In this document: one piece after another, positions 8,866 through 18,435 of the stretch | How the letters are laid out: each line of letters starts with the position of its first letter | Numbering within the stretch: the first letter of the stretch is position 1 | Position numbers and translations under genes: made by a program | The notes under the pieces: model-generated | Database searches by the model: none | Seen by the model: only the letters and a program-made list of their open reading frames with translations | What the model was told of the DNA's origin: nothing | Assembly (NCBI GenBank): GCA_964596165.1 | Contig: CAZQTW010000035.1 | Location: forward strand, 1-64,000 | Reading direction: 5' to 3' | DNA length: 64,000 nucleotides | Source of the DNA: CAYUQT01 sp964596165 | GTDB lineage: Bacteria; Planctomycetota; Phycisphaerae; UBA1845; JAFGLZ01

Positions 8866-10011
8866 ATGCGCCTGCCAAGGTCCTTCGTCGCGATCGGACT
8901 TGCGATCGTCGGGACTCCCTCGCTCGCCGAGGAACTGCGTATCACTCACGGACCGTACCTTCAGCAACCCACCGAGACCTCGATCGCCGTCGTATGGTTC
9001 ACGAACCTCAAGTGCGCATCGAAGGTCGAGTATGGAATCGGTGAGAGACTCGATGCAACGGCCCTCAGCTCCCGTCACGGGCTGATCGACGCCAACACGC
9101 AACGCCACTGCATCAGTATGCCCGATCTCAAGCCCGGGACGACCTATTGCTATCGCGTCGTGTCCACCGAAATCCTGGACTTCAAGCCCTACGAGGTGAC
9201 CTACGGCAAGAGGGTGGTGAGCGACACGTATCGATTCACGACGCTGGACGTGAACAAGACCTCCTTCTCATTCCTGGCCGTCAACGACATCCACAACAAG
9301 GACGGCAGGCTCACTGCGATGATGAAGGGTGTGCCGTGGGATGGCGTCGATTTGGTCTTCCTCAACGGGGACATGGTCGACCATTTCGATGCCGACGCTC
9401 AGATCTTCGGCGGCTTCCTCGACGCCTGCGTCAACACCTTCGCCAAGACGACGCCTTTCATACTCGTCCGCGGCAATCACGAAACGCGAGGGGCGGCTGC
9501 CCGTCGGCTGATGGACTTCTTTCCGAGCGCCACGGGACGGTTCTACCATGCTCTCGACCACGGTGGCGTCCATTTCGTCATTCTGGACTCCGGCGAGGAC
9601 AAGCCCGACTCCAGCAAGGAGTATTCGGGACTGGTCGCCTTTGACGCCTACCGCGCCGAGCAGGCGGAGTGGCTCAAGTCGGACCTGCGGAGCGATGCCT
9701 CCAGAAAGGCGAATTTCCGTATTGCCCTCTTCCACATGCCGCCCTACGGTGGAAACAACTGGCACGGTGAAACACACCTCCGCAAGCTGTGGGGCCCAAT
9801 CCTGAACGAATGGCGCGTCGATCTGGTGATCTGCGGCCACACGCATCGCTTCAATCGAATCAATCCCTCGCCGGAGCGTAACCTCTACACGCTCGTCATT
9901 GGCGGGGCGGACACGGTCATCCGAGGCGACGTGACGGGCAAAAAGCTGGCGGTGACGGTGACTCGTTTGGACCGAGAGCCGCTGGACACGATTCTCATTC
10001 CTGCCAGGTAG
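8866..10011 (+). CDS. exported metallophosphoesterase with N-terminal FN3-like domain (purple acid phosphatase-like)
   Basis: A 381-residue exported protein with a signal peptide ending near SLAEE. Residues about 25-125 form a fibronectin-like domain as in purple acid phosphatases. The calcineurin-type metal motifs follow in order: NDIHN (about 139), GDMVDH (about 167), GNHET (about 202), HMPPYGG (about 289) and CGHTHRF (about 323). Together they bind two metals and hydrolyse phosphoesters, probably in the periplasm. The ATG at 8866 is preferred; a GTG at 8863 is closer to the GGGAG at 8851-8855 and could be the real start. The long upstream open frame is antisense to nothing useful and is not counted. 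The substrate is unknown. Confidence 0.85.
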   Translation: MRLPRSFVAIGLAIVGTPSLAEELRITHGPYLQQPTETSIAVVWFTNLKCASKVEYGIGERLDATALSSRHGLIDANTQRHCISMPDLKPGTTYCYRVVSTEILDFKPYEVTYGKRVVSDTYRFTTLDVNKTSFSFLAVNDIHNKDGRLTAMMKGVPWDGVDLVFLNGDMVDHFDADAQIFGGFLDACVNTFAKTTPFILVRGNHETRGAAARRLMDFFPSATGRFYHALDHGGVHFVILDSGEDKPDSSKEYSGLVAFDAYRAEQAEWLKSDLRSDASRKANFRIALFHMPPYGGNNWHGETHLRKLWGPILNEWRVDLVICGHTHRFNRINPSPERNLYTLVIGGADTVIRGDVTGKKLAVTVTRLDREPLDTILIPAR

Positions 10012-10188
10012 CGCACGCTCTTGGTGCTGAGCCGGTTCCACGCTTCAGGCGGGTTGATTCTCGTCGCGTGGACAAAGATCCTGGAAGCTGCTAACCTCCC
10101 TGTGTTCCGGGCACGTGTCGCATGAGTATCTTCACGACGTCACGTTGAAGGTCCTCAGGCGCCTGCCGTGTCAGGTTGCTTCTCGCGT

Positions 10189-11850
10189 ATGTCAAGACAT
10201 GCGTATCGGACGGTTATCATCGCGTTCCTCGTCGCGATAGTTCCTTTCGCGTGGCTGACCTACCGATTCAACTGGCTCGTGGACGATGCGTTCATTTCAT
10301 TCCGCTACGCCAGGCACCTCGCCCAAGGACATGGGCTGAGATACAACCTTGACGAGCATCCGCCGGTGGAAGGGTACAGCAATTTCCTCTGGGTACTCCT
10401 CCTTGCCCCATTTGAATTCTGCTCCCGATCTGCCGCGGTGGCATCTCGCGCCATCTCTGTCGTGTGCGGTGTGGCGATCGTCTGGCGGGCGATTCGATTC
10501 ATGAAGATCAGGCTGGACCTGCCATTGATACCCCTGATTCTGGGAGGACTGTTTCTGGCGACACTTCCCCCACTGACAGTCTGGAGCACGTCCGGACTTG
10601 AGACGGTTCCATTTGCCTTGGTCGTCTTCTTGGCCTTCGAGTTCCTCGTGGCGGATCCCAGCCGCGTGCGAGTCCTAGCCGGCGGGATAACCCTGGTGGT
10701 GTTGGTTCTCTTGCGAATCGATGGAATGGTGTGGGCAGGAATCGTCATCGGCCTGGCCTGGGTCGTGGCTGCAAGTCGACAAAGCAAGTCCTCCGCACGT
10801 TCCGTCTTCCATTGCGCGGCAATTGCCGGGGCGGCAGTAGTCACGATGACCGTTTTCAGGCTTCTCTACTTCGGCTGGCCACTTCCCAACACGGTCTATG
10901 CAAAGGTCGGGCTGACTCCCCTGGCACTTGAACGGGGAATCCTGTATGTCCTTTCCTTGGCGCTGACATTCCCCCACATCGCGATCGTAGCGGTCACGGC
11001 TCTGTTTTCAAGAGGCTCACTTGCGGTAAGCGCCGGCCGACAGGGCTCCTTGGTGGTCGTCTGCGGATGCTGCTACGCGGCATCGGCCGGAGGAGACTGG
11101 ATGGCGATGGGGCGTCACCTAATCCCCGTGCTCCCGTTTGCCGCAATCGCATTCGCCACTCAGATCAATGGCCTCTGGAAGCGACTGCCGGCGGCCGCCA
11201 TTGCGGTGAGTGCGGTCGCGCTGATCCTGTCACTGTTGCCCGGATTCAACATCCACGTCGTTCCTCGGACGGTTCGTCAGGCATTCGCGTTTCTGCCAAC
11301 CCCCTTCAGTTCCCACCTCACCGAGTACGAGACATGGAAGGTGGAACGGGACAACTCCGTCAAGCGGATTCAACTCGGGCGGGCGTTACGACGGCACACG
11401 AAGCCGGGAGAAAGCCTCATCGCACTTGGGATAGGAGCCGTGGGTTATTACAGCGACCTGAAGATCTACGACCCGGCCGGATTGGTCAATGTTGAAGTTG
11501 CGCACCGGGACGCCCCGCGCCGTCGGGTCGCGGCCGGTCATGATAAGGCCGTGGACCGCCCGTTCTTCTTCAAGTACAAGCCCACCTACTGCGAGGCCTT
11601 CATCATCAGCATCGGTGCCGATTTCCCATCCGTGGAACCGGGCCGGCGCCTGCAATTCACGTGGCAACAACCGTTTCGCTTCAACGCATCTGAAGCCGTC
11701 ATGACCTCCTACAGCCCCACGGCCTACTTGCTGGATCAACCCGACAACCCGGGACAGAGACAATTGCTCATTCTCTTCGCAAGAAACGACCTTGTGGATG
11801 TCGGGCAGATGCCTCTGAGGCCGTCCAATACGCGTCCTGCTCGTCCGTGA
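10189..11850 (+). CDS. polytopic membrane glycosyltransferase-like protein (GT-C fold)
   Basis: About 553 residues with ten or so hydrophobic segments and a soluble C-terminal domain. Near the N-terminus, after the first membrane helix, is DDAFISFRYARHLAQG (about residues 31-46), followed by EGYSNFLW. This acidic pair and its context are typical of GT-C enzymes that use polyprenyl-phosphate sugars, such as the ArnT, PMT and mycobacterial AftB groups. It probably adds sugars to lipids or proteins on the periplasmic side. The start is uncertain: ATG at 10189 has no strong ribosome site and an in-frame GTG at 10168 is possible. It stands alone between the phosphoesterase and the symporter. Confidence 0.75.
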   Translation: MSRHAYRTVIIAFLVAIVPFAWLTYRFNWLVDDAFISFRYARHLAQGHGLRYNLDEHPPVEGYSNFLWVLLLAPFEFCSRSAAVASRAISVVCGVAIVWRAIRFMKIRLDLPLIPLILGGLFLATLPPLTVWSTSGLETVPFALVVFLAFEFLVADPSRVRVLAGGITLVVLVLLRIDGMVWAGIVIGLAWVVAASRQSKSSARSVFHCAAIAGAAVVTMTVFRLLYFGWPLPNTVYAKVGLTPLALERGILYVLSLALTFPHIAIVAVTALFSRGSLAVSAGRQGSLVVVCGCCYAASAGGDWMAMGRHLIPVLPFAAIAFATQINGLWKRLPAAAIAVSAVALILSLLPGFNIHVVPRTVRQAFAFLPTPFSSHLTEYETWKVERDNSVKRIQLGRALRRHTKPGESLIALGIGAVGYYSDLKIYDPAGLVNVEVAHRDAPRRRVAAGHDKAVDRPFFFKYKPTYCEAFIISIGADFPSVEPGRRLQFTWQQPFRFNASEAVMTSYSPTAYLLDQPDNPGQRQLLILFARNDLVDVGQMPLRPSNTRPARP

Positions 11851-12062
11851 TTCACGGCGTCCCCACATTGGCCGGTGCCCGGCGTCGCCGAAGGTCCCCC
11901 CGACTCGCTCTGGCTTGACACGTCCGAAGTCAAGTGATCCCCTCCCACCCCGCGTAGGCATGCCGATTTCTTGAACCGTTCCGGGAGATGTGGTTTCCGT
12001 CCGTAGCCGCTATAGTATCGAACCACTTTCGTCTTGCGGATCAGGACAGGAGATCTTGGCCT

Positions 12063-13910
12063 ATGGGTCTTCAGCTCCATCTTCACCTCGTCGATTGGGC
12101 CATCATCGTTGGCTACTGCGTCTTCTCGCTGCTGGTTGGCCTGTACTACTCGCGGCGAGCCAGCCGAAGCATCAGCGAGTTCTTCGTTGCGGGCGAGTCC
12201 ATTCCCTGGTGGCTGGCGGGCATTTCCATGGTGGCCACCACCTTTGCATCCGATACGCCGCTCGTCGTGTCCGGCCTGGTTCGCAAGGGCGGCATCTACG
12301 AGAACTGGCTCTGGTGGAACGCCCTCCTCGGCAGCATGCTGATGGTATTCTTCTACGCTCATCTGTGGCGGCGGGCCGGTCTGATTACCGACAACGAGTT
12401 CAACGAATTGCGTTATGAAGGAACGTCGGCGTCCGTCCTCCGCGGTTACGGCGCCGTCTACGGCGGTATCTTCCAGAACTGCATTATCCTGGGCTGGGTC
12501 TTTCTGGCGATGGTCAAGATCTGCGCGGCCCTGTTCGACCTGAGCGGGCTGACGGCCTGGGGCGTCGCCAAGACAGGCATTGAGCTCGAGTGGGGCAAGC
12601 TCATCATCATCACGCTCCTCGTCCTTATGACGCTGGGGTATACGGCCCTGTCCGGCTACTGGGGCGTCGTGATGACCGACTTCGTCCAGTTCATCTTCGC
12701 CATGGGCGGGGCGATTGCTTTGGCCGTCATCTCGGTGGTCAAGGCGGGAGGGCCCTCCAGCATCGTCGCCCACCTCTCTTCATCATCCTCGGGCGCCGAT
12801 CCCAAGGTCCTCCACTTCATCCCGGACTTCAAGACCGCCGGCACGATGGCCCTCCTGACATTTGGGATTCAGGTGGGCATCCAAGGATGGATCGGAGGCG
12901 CCGGGGGCGGTTACGTGGCCCAAAGGTTGTTCTCAACCAAGACGGAGAAGGATGCCGTCCTGGCCTCCATTGTGTTCAACTTCTCGCACTACGTCCTGCG
13001 GAGCTGGCCATGGATCATGGTGGGGCTCGCCTCGCTGGTCATCTTCCCGTTCACCACGGGCGAGGATTCCGAATCGTTCTATCCCAAGATGATTGTCCGC
13101 TACCTTCCAATCGGCCTTCGAGGTTTGATGGTTGCCTCGCTCCTCGCGGCGTTCATGAGTACGGTGGCGACGCAGTTGAACTGGGGCGCCTCCTACTTGA
13201 TCAGCGATCTCTACAAACGATTCCTGGTGCGAAACGCCCCCGAGCCCCACTACGTGAACGCCTCGCGCGTGGCCACGGTGATCATCACGGCCATCGCCGC
13301 GTTCGCCGCCTGGCAGGCCGACAACATCCAACACATCTGGGTCTACCTGCTGACCATCACCGCCGGCAACGGCCTGCTGCTTCTGTTGCGATGGTACTGG
13401 TGGCGGATCAATGCGTGGGCGGAGATCAGCGCAATGATCGCCGCCCCGATCCTGGCAAACGGCGATCAGATCTGCAAGGGCTTGGCTCGTCTGGGGCTTC
13501 TGTCGGCCTCGGCCATGGAATCGATTCAGTGGTTCTACTCCAACGACAGCCAGATCTATGCCATTCGGCTCGTCTTCGTCTTGGCGGTGTGCACGGTGAT
13601 ATGGATCATCGTGATGTATCTCACGGCGCCGGTATCTGACAGGCACCTCGAAGATTTCTATCGCAAGGTCCGTCCGGGCGGCTGGTGGGGACACATCGCA
13701 AGGCAATGTCCCGGTATCGTGGTTGAACGCTCCGGCTCGAAGTGGCTGGGCATGATCGCGGGTACGATCTGCCTGGGCGCGTCCATGTTCGGCATCGGGC
13801 ACGTCTGCCTCGCCCGGCCATTGACCGGCCTGGTCTGTCTTGCCGTTGCGTTCGTCGCGGGCTATGTCGCACTCTCGCAAGTATCACCCAAACCCAACAT
13901 GAAACGATGA
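12063..13910 (+). CDS. sodium:solute symporter family protein (SSS)
   Basis: A 615-residue transporter with about 14 hydrophobic helices. The N-terminal block DWAIIVGYCVFSLLVGLYYS followed by SISEFFVAGESIPWWLAG and the helix GISMVATTFASDTPL are hallmarks of the SSS family (sodium-driven uptake of sugars, amino acids or organic acids). A long hydrophilic insert lies near residues 230-260. The ATG at 12063 has AGGAG about ten bases upstream. The substrate cannot be read; the carbohydrate-active genes around it make a sugar or sugar acid likely. The last 130 residues, with two extra helices, extend beyond a minimal SSS core. Confidence 0.88.
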   Translation: MGLQLHLHLVDWAIIVGYCVFSLLVGLYYSRRASRSISEFFVAGESIPWWLAGISMVATTFASDTPLVVSGLVRKGGIYENWLWWNALLGSMLMVFFYAHLWRRAGLITDNEFNELRYEGTSASVLRGYGAVYGGIFQNCIILGWVFLAMVKICAALFDLSGLTAWGVAKTGIELEWGKLIIITLLVLMTLGYTALSGYWGVVMTDFVQFIFAMGGAIALAVISVVKAGGPSSIVAHLSSSSSGADPKVLHFIPDFKTAGTMALLTFGIQVGIQGWIGGAGGGYVAQRLFSTKTEKDAVLASIVFNFSHYVLRSWPWIMVGLASLVIFPFTTGEDSESFYPKMIVRYLPIGLRGLMVASLLAAFMSTVATQLNWGASYLISDLYKRFLVRNAPEPHYVNASRVATVIITAIAAFAAWQADNIQHIWVYLLTITAGNGLLLLLRWYWWRINAWAEISAMIAAPILANGDQICKGLARLGLLSASAMESIQWFYSNDSQIYAIRLVFVLAVCTVIWIIVMYLTAPVSDRHLEDFYRKVRPGGWWGHIARQCPGIVVERSGSKWLGMIAGTICLGASMFGIGHVCLARPLTGLVCLAVAFVAGYVALSQVSPKPNMKR

Positions 13911-13950
13911 TGTAACACGGCGAACACTCCGTCTGCAATGCGCATCAGAA

Positions 13951-14814
13951 TCATTGCAAGGCAGGGGTCGATCTCCACACCACCGAGGTGTTCCTCTCAC
14001 AACCCAGGTGTCGTGCAACAACCGAACACTTCGCCTTAAGCAGGAAGAAGATGCCATTGTCGACGTCGTCCAGCGTCTCGAAGTTCCCCTGACCCTTGGA
14101 GATGATCAAGTCCGCCCGCTCAAAGCGTCCTCGGAAGGCCTCGGAGCACTCGGCCAGGATCGTTCCCGGAACATCGGAGCCGTTGTCAATCACATCAACG
14201 AGATCGGTCAGCCCGGCCGCTTCCGCATCCGCATAGGTGGCGTCGTTGATCACCGGACCCCCGCGAACGCCGAGTGCAACTCTTTCCCGAGGGAGTTGCT
14301 CGATCAGCAGCCGGTCAAAGACGATTTCGCCGGCGTTGTCCGCCAGATACAGGATGTCCTTAGCGGCCGAAACCGCGTCGGAGAACGCAGCCGGGTCTCC
14401 ATGCAACGGATCGGCAAGGGCTCGATCAATGACCCGGAGCGTGCTCGTCTCGTCGACAAGGTTCCCCACGCTGAAGTCAATGAAGTTGCCCGCGATGGCA
14501 AGCCGGACGGCCGCCTCCATGGGTTCAAAGGAAGACTCTACGCGCGCCTTCAGCGACGGGTAGAGCCGCAGGGCGAACGCATTGAACTGATCCTTCGCCT
14601 GGCGGTAGGGATCCTCCAAACCGCTGAGCCGGCAGACAAGGCGATGGATATACTGACCCATCTTCACCGGTGGCTGGCTCAGATCCATCTCGGAAGCGGC
14701 TTTGAGCAGATCCCGAATGACCTGTTCGTGCAGCCGTGGATCGTCGGAGGCACGTCTTGCCGCGTCCAAGGCGTGGCGCACAAGGCATGGTATGCACTCC
14801 AGAGACGTCCGCAT
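13951..14814 (-). CDS. DUF89 / ARMT1-like damage-control phosphatase family protein
   Basis: A 287-residue protein of the DUF89 family. The N-terminus carries the prokaryotic-type cysteine motif CIPCLVRHA (about residues 7-15). The metal- and phosphate-site motifs are LADNAGEIVFD (about 157-167), the Asn/Asp region PVINDATYADA, and SKGQGNFE (about 238-245). Characterised relatives remove phosphate from damaged phosphometabolites such as fructose-1-phosphate or 4'-phosphopantetheine using Mn or Co; prokaryotic subfamilies are less studied. The ATG at 14814 lies nine bases after the stop of the TPR membrane protein, so both are probably on one transcript. The functional link between them is unclear. 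Confidence 0.85.
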   Translation of the reverse strand: MRTSLECIPCLVRHALDAARRASDDPRLHEQVIRDLLKAASEMDLSQPPVKMGQYIHRLVCRLSGLEDPYRQAKDQFNAFALRLYPSLKARVESSFEPMEAAVRLAIAGNFIDFSVGNLVDETSTLRVIDRALADPLHGDPAAFSDAVSAAKDILYLADNAGEIVFDRLLIEQLPRERVALGVRGGPVINDATYADAEAAGLTDLVDVIDNGSDVPGTILAECSEAFRGRFERADLIISKGQGNFETLDDVDNGIFFLLKAKCSVVARHLGCERNTSVVWRSTPALQ

Positions 14815-14823
14815 CGCTTTCGC

Positions 14824-16785
14824 TCAACCTTTCGCTCTCTGTTGGGTGTAGTGCCGACCGGCCTTGTAGAGATCGCGCCGACCGCGTATGTCGTCCGCCA
14901 GTTTGTCCAGGCGGGCGGACGATGCCTGTCCGATGGCCAACTCGGCCGTGGCAACCGCCATCGTGTATTGTCCACCCGCCGCGAAGGCCGCCGCAAGCGT
15001 GTCCAACAGACCCGGATCCTTGTAGGCCGTCACGCCGCAGGCTTGTTTTGCCAAGCGAATTGCCTCGGCCGCATCATCGGGTCCGGGTCCTGGCCGTGTC
15101 ACGAGCAACCATGCGAGGTTGTTCATCGGCACCAGCCAGCCGGGCCTGAGTTCCAGTACGCTGCGATAGTGCTCGATGGCCTCATCGTACCGCCCGATGT
15201 CCGCCAACAGAGCCGCCAGATGATAGCGGGACTCCGCCACGCTCGGCTGGAGCCGTGCCGCAATCTCAAGATGCCGAATCGCCTCGCTTGTTTGACCTTG
15301 TCGCGCCAGGGCGATCGCCAGATTCGTGTGGACCCTGTGATCGTTAGGCTGGATTCGTATGGCCGCGTCATAATGATGGACGGCCTCCGCCAAGCGGCCC
15401 TCTCTGTCCAAGGCACTGGCCAGATTGTTGCGAATCTGGTAGTCGTCGGGCCTCAGCCGCAACGCCTCATCAAGCTGAGTGATGGCCTCGCCGGTTTTGC
15501 CGCTCTCCAGAAGTATACTGCCCAAGTTGCAGCGGGCCATCCAGCAACCAGGGTTCTTAGCGATCGTATCCCGCCAGAGCGTCTCCTCGTCTCTGTAGGC
15601 CCATCCTTGTTTCCAGGTCAGCATGCCCAGCCCGATCAGCAACCCCGCCCCCGCCAGCGAGCGGGTAAGCGCTCTCGACGGAGCAATCCTTCTCAGCCCA
15701 ATCGCCCCCGCGGCCACCGATAGGGCAATCAGGCCGATGCTGGCCAGATACTGGAAATGATCCGCCACGAATGAGTATCGCATTGGGTAGTAACTCACGA
15801 AACCCAACGCCGGCCCCAGCGTGACAACAAAGAACAGTACCGCCGCCAGCGGCGCCTTGCCGATGCGCCGCCTGAGAAGCCAAAGCACGACGATGGTCGC
15901 AACACCGGCCAGCGGATAGATCCACTGCCACGCCGCTGCCGGGTCGATGCCCCAGCGAGGATAGATAAACGTCAGGCTATTCGGCCAGATCAACTTGCCG
16001 GCATAGAACCACACCGCACGGCCCGCGATCAGACACCGATCGATGAACGACAGATCCCACTCGGGCCCGCTCGCGCCAACGCGATGCCTTTCCATCCACC
16101 CGGTCAGCAATCCCATCGCCGCTCCCAGAACGAACATAGGAATCAGCCAGACCAAAGAGCGCCAGTTGATTCGCCCATCCCTCCACCACAAGGCGAGTAG
16201 GAGTGCCGCCGGCAGCGTGCAGACTACCGTCTTGCTCAGGAGGGCGCAAACAAACAGGATGAGAGCCAAAGCATAGAACCATCTGCGAACCGGCTCACCC
16301 GGTCGGACAGACCATAGAAATGCCGTCATGGCGCCCAGATAGAAGACGCCCGACAGGACATTCTTGCGTTCCGTGATCCAGGCGACCGACTCGACGTGGA
16401 CCGGATGGACGGCGAAGATCGCCGCCGCCAGCCAGGCCCCAGGCACCTCCAACCTCAACAAGAGTCGCCACAAGAGTACGGCGCTCAACGCATGAAGCAG
16501 GACGTTCGTTGCGTGATACCCGAACGGATTGACCCCCCAGAGTCTGTGTTCCACCCAGAAGCTCGTGTGGACAAGAGGGTAGTACTGCGGCGTCGCGCCG
16601 ATCTCAAGCCAGATCCGGCGCAGACCAGCAATATCCCTCAGCGTTGAGTTGCGTGTGACGTAGTCGTCGTCATCCCAGACGAAACCGCCCCGCATGGCGG
16701 GGACGTAGGCGAGAACAGTCAGGACGACGATTGCAGATAGTCCTAGCCCGGCCGCTGTCCTTGGCCGACACACCCTCTCCAACAT
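14824..16785 (-). CDS. O-mannosyltransferase-like membrane protein with C-terminal TPR repeats (TMTC-like)
   Basis: About 653 residues. After a first membrane helix comes GGFVWDDDDYV (about residues 33-43) with a run of Asp, then ten or so further helices, including PVHVESVAWITERKN, which is typical of bacterial TMTC-like proteins. Residues about 400-600 form about five TPR units (for example DEALRLRPDDYQIRNNLASA). Human TMTC proteins O-mannosylate cadherins; the bacterial versions, frequent in Planctomycetota, are uncharacterised but probably glycosylate exported proteins. The ATG at 16785 has a GGAGAGGG run about ten bases upstream. A second, similar gene is at 46451-48538. Confidence 0.82.
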   Translation of the reverse strand: MLERVCRPRTAAGLGLSAIVVLTVLAYVPAMRGGFVWDDDDYVTRNSTLRDIAGLRRIWLEIGATPQYYPLVHTSFWVEHRLWGVNPFGYHATNVLLHALSAVLLWRLLLRLEVPGAWLAAAIFAVHPVHVESVAWITERKNVLSGVFYLGAMTAFLWSVRPGEPVRRWFYALALILFVCALLSKTVVCTLPAALLLALWWRDGRINWRSLVWLIPMFVLGAAMGLLTGWMERHRVGASGPEWDLSFIDRCLIAGRAVWFYAGKLIWPNSLTFIYPRWGIDPAAAWQWIYPLAGVATIVVLWLLRRRIGKAPLAAVLFFVVTLGPALGFVSYYPMRYSFVADHFQYLASIGLIALSVAAGAIGLRRIAPSRALTRSLAGAGLLIGLGMLTWKQGWAYRDEETLWRDTIAKNPGCWMARCNLGSILLESGKTGEAITQLDEALRLRPDDYQIRNNLASALDREGRLAEAVHHYDAAIRIQPNDHRVHTNLAIALARQGQTSEAIRHLEIAARLQPSVAESRYHLAALLADIGRYDEAIEHYRSVLELRPGWLVPMNNLAWLLVTRPGPGPDDAAEAIRLAKQACGVTAYKDPGLLDTLAAAFAAGGQYTMAVATAELAIGQASSARLDKLADDIRGRRDLYKAGRHYTQQRAKG

Positions 16786-16857
16786 CTCTCAGACTTACCC
16801 TCTCCAGCACACAAGGTTAGCGACGACTAATACATTGTATCCCCCCACAGGAGTCCT

Positions 16858-18375
16858 TCAACTCGGCCTGAATGCAAATGCAAACAGCTCCGCGCCCTTC
16901 ATTTCGAACTTGAGAACAACCGGCTTGCTCGCCAGCGAGCGGACATCCTGGCTGCCGTTCCATGTGACCACGTGCCGCAGGCTGTCGCCAGTTATCGGAC
17001 CGGACTCCTCGAAACGGGGGATGGGCTTGCCGGCCGCATCGAGCAGCCGCACGACGATGCGGCCATCCGGCCTCGTTCGGGCGTTGATCTCCAGACGATT
17101 GCCTTCGAACACCACGGGTACCGTCGTCAATGATCCGCCTTCCAGCGGGGCGTCGACCGAAACGAACCGGTCCAGTTGCCAGATCGCCAGACCGACCGCC
17201 CCCGTGAACTTCGTTCCGCGCCCGGTGTTCTCCGCACGATAGAGGCATGGCGTTCCATGCGTGTAGTTGGAACCTGTGTAGTACAACCACACTTCGTCAC
17301 CCACACGCAGCGCACGCGATTGCGAGCAGAAGAACCCACAGTCCCACTCACCGACCTTGCCCAGCGGCACGCATGGAACGCGGAACGGTCGCTCCCAGTT
17401 CTCCAGGTCGCGTGAAACCGCCAGTTGCAGTTCGCCCGGTCCTTCCTGATTGCCGTAGCGGGCATTGTTGTTCACCGTGAAGATCCACGGAAACGCCAAC
17501 GTGCACGACTCCATCGGATAGGCCCCCACTCCGTAGAATTCCGTCCGCATCAAATTGGGATCGTCCGGCCGATCGAGGACCGGCCGCACGCTCTCGATCC
17601 GCGCCAACGACGAGGCGTCGTCGCGAAGGTCGGAGGTAATGACCAGCTTGGGTTCGCTCCAGGCGCGGAAGTCCGTGCTCGTGGTCAGCCAGAAGATGCG
17701 TCGGCGATGGCCCCGCCATAAGCCTTCGATCTTCGGGAAGGCCACGTAGAGCTTGCGATATTCGTCGTAGTAGCCCGTGATGACGTCGGCGCCCCGACAC
17801 ACAGCCTTTTCACCATACCTCGTCCAGTTCAATCCGTCCGGCGAGACCATCGTGCCGTAGCCCCCATCCTTCTGAAGGTACGTGATCATCTTGTAGCGCC
17901 GTTTCGGGTCCGGATCGCCCTTGTCCTTGAAGACGCACGGAACGATCGCCTGCTCCGCCACGACGTTGTGCTTCTCGAACCCCTTGAGCTTCACCGTCCC
18001 GACCGGCGGTTTCTCCCAATGCACACCGTCCTTGCTCGTCGCGTAGTAGGCGCCATAGTGCGGCAGGATCGTTGGGTTCTCGCCGATGTACCACATCTTG
18101 AAGAGGTTCTCGTCCTCGTCGTAAATCACGTTACCGTAGATCTCGACTCTCCAACCCTCCCAAGGCTGGTCTGCCTTGAGTACGGGATTGGCCGGATGCT
18201 TGGTGGCCGGGTGAAGCGTGAAGGCGACACCTCGGGTTTCTCTCACCAGAACCTGATCCACGAAAAGCTGTGAGGCGTCACCGATATTGAACGGTGACGG
18301 TGCCACACCCGCGTTCAGCGGCGCCGACGCCGCTGTGGCAAGTGCGAACGCTGCAAAGACGGCCTTATGTGTCAT
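16858..18375 (-). CDS. secreted beta-propeller glycoside-hydrolase-like protein, family unassigned
   Basis: A 505-residue exported protein with a signal peptide ending near LNAGVA. Residues about 30-400 repeat blade-like units of the GH32/43/62/68 type (NVIYDEDENLFKMWYIG, YYATSKDGVHWEKPP, LAVSRDLENWERPF, EVWLYYTGSNYTHG). The last 110 residues form a beta-sandwich. This layout is common among uncharacterised planctomycete exported proteins. A five-bladed propeller acting on furanosides or pectic side chains is plausible, but the catalytic acids cannot be fixed with confidence. The ATG at 18375 has GGGAG about eight bases upstream. It is 72 bases downstream of nothing on the same strand except the ABC exporter region, so probably transcribed on its own. 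Confidence 0.72.
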   Translation of the reverse strand: MTHKAVFAAFALATAASAPLNAGVAPSPFNIGDASQLFVDQVLVRETRGVAFTLHPATKHPANPVLKADQPWEGWRVEIYGNVIYDEDENLFKMWYIGENPTILPHYGAYYATSKDGVHWEKPPVGTVKLKGFEKHNVVAEQAIVPCVFKDKGDPDPKRRYKMITYLQKDGGYGTMVSPDGLNWTRYGEKAVCRGADVITGYYDEYRKLYVAFPKIEGLWRGHRRRIFWLTTSTDFRAWSEPKLVITSDLRDDASSLARIESVRPVLDRPDDPNLMRTEFYGVGAYPMESCTLAFPWIFTVNNNARYGNQEGPGELQLAVSRDLENWERPFRVPCVPLGKVGEWDCGFFCSQSRALRVGDEVWLYYTGSNYTHGTPCLYRAENTGRGTKFTGAVGLAIWQLDRFVSVDAPLEGGSLTTVPVVFEGNRLEINARTRPDGRIVVRLLDAAGKPIPRFEESGPITGDSLRHVVTWNGSQDVRSLASKPVVLKFEMKGAELFAFAFRPS

Positions 18376-18435
18376 GCAAGATCTCCCTGCGAAGATGTCG
18401 CGCCGGTGCGATGCGCCCCTCTTAAGCTTGCGATC

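Noticed and set aside
13954..15723. 589-codon plus-strand frame opposite the DUF89 and TPR genes
   Set aside because: It crosses two well-supported minus-strand genes and their junction, and its sequence has the composition of an antisense frame.
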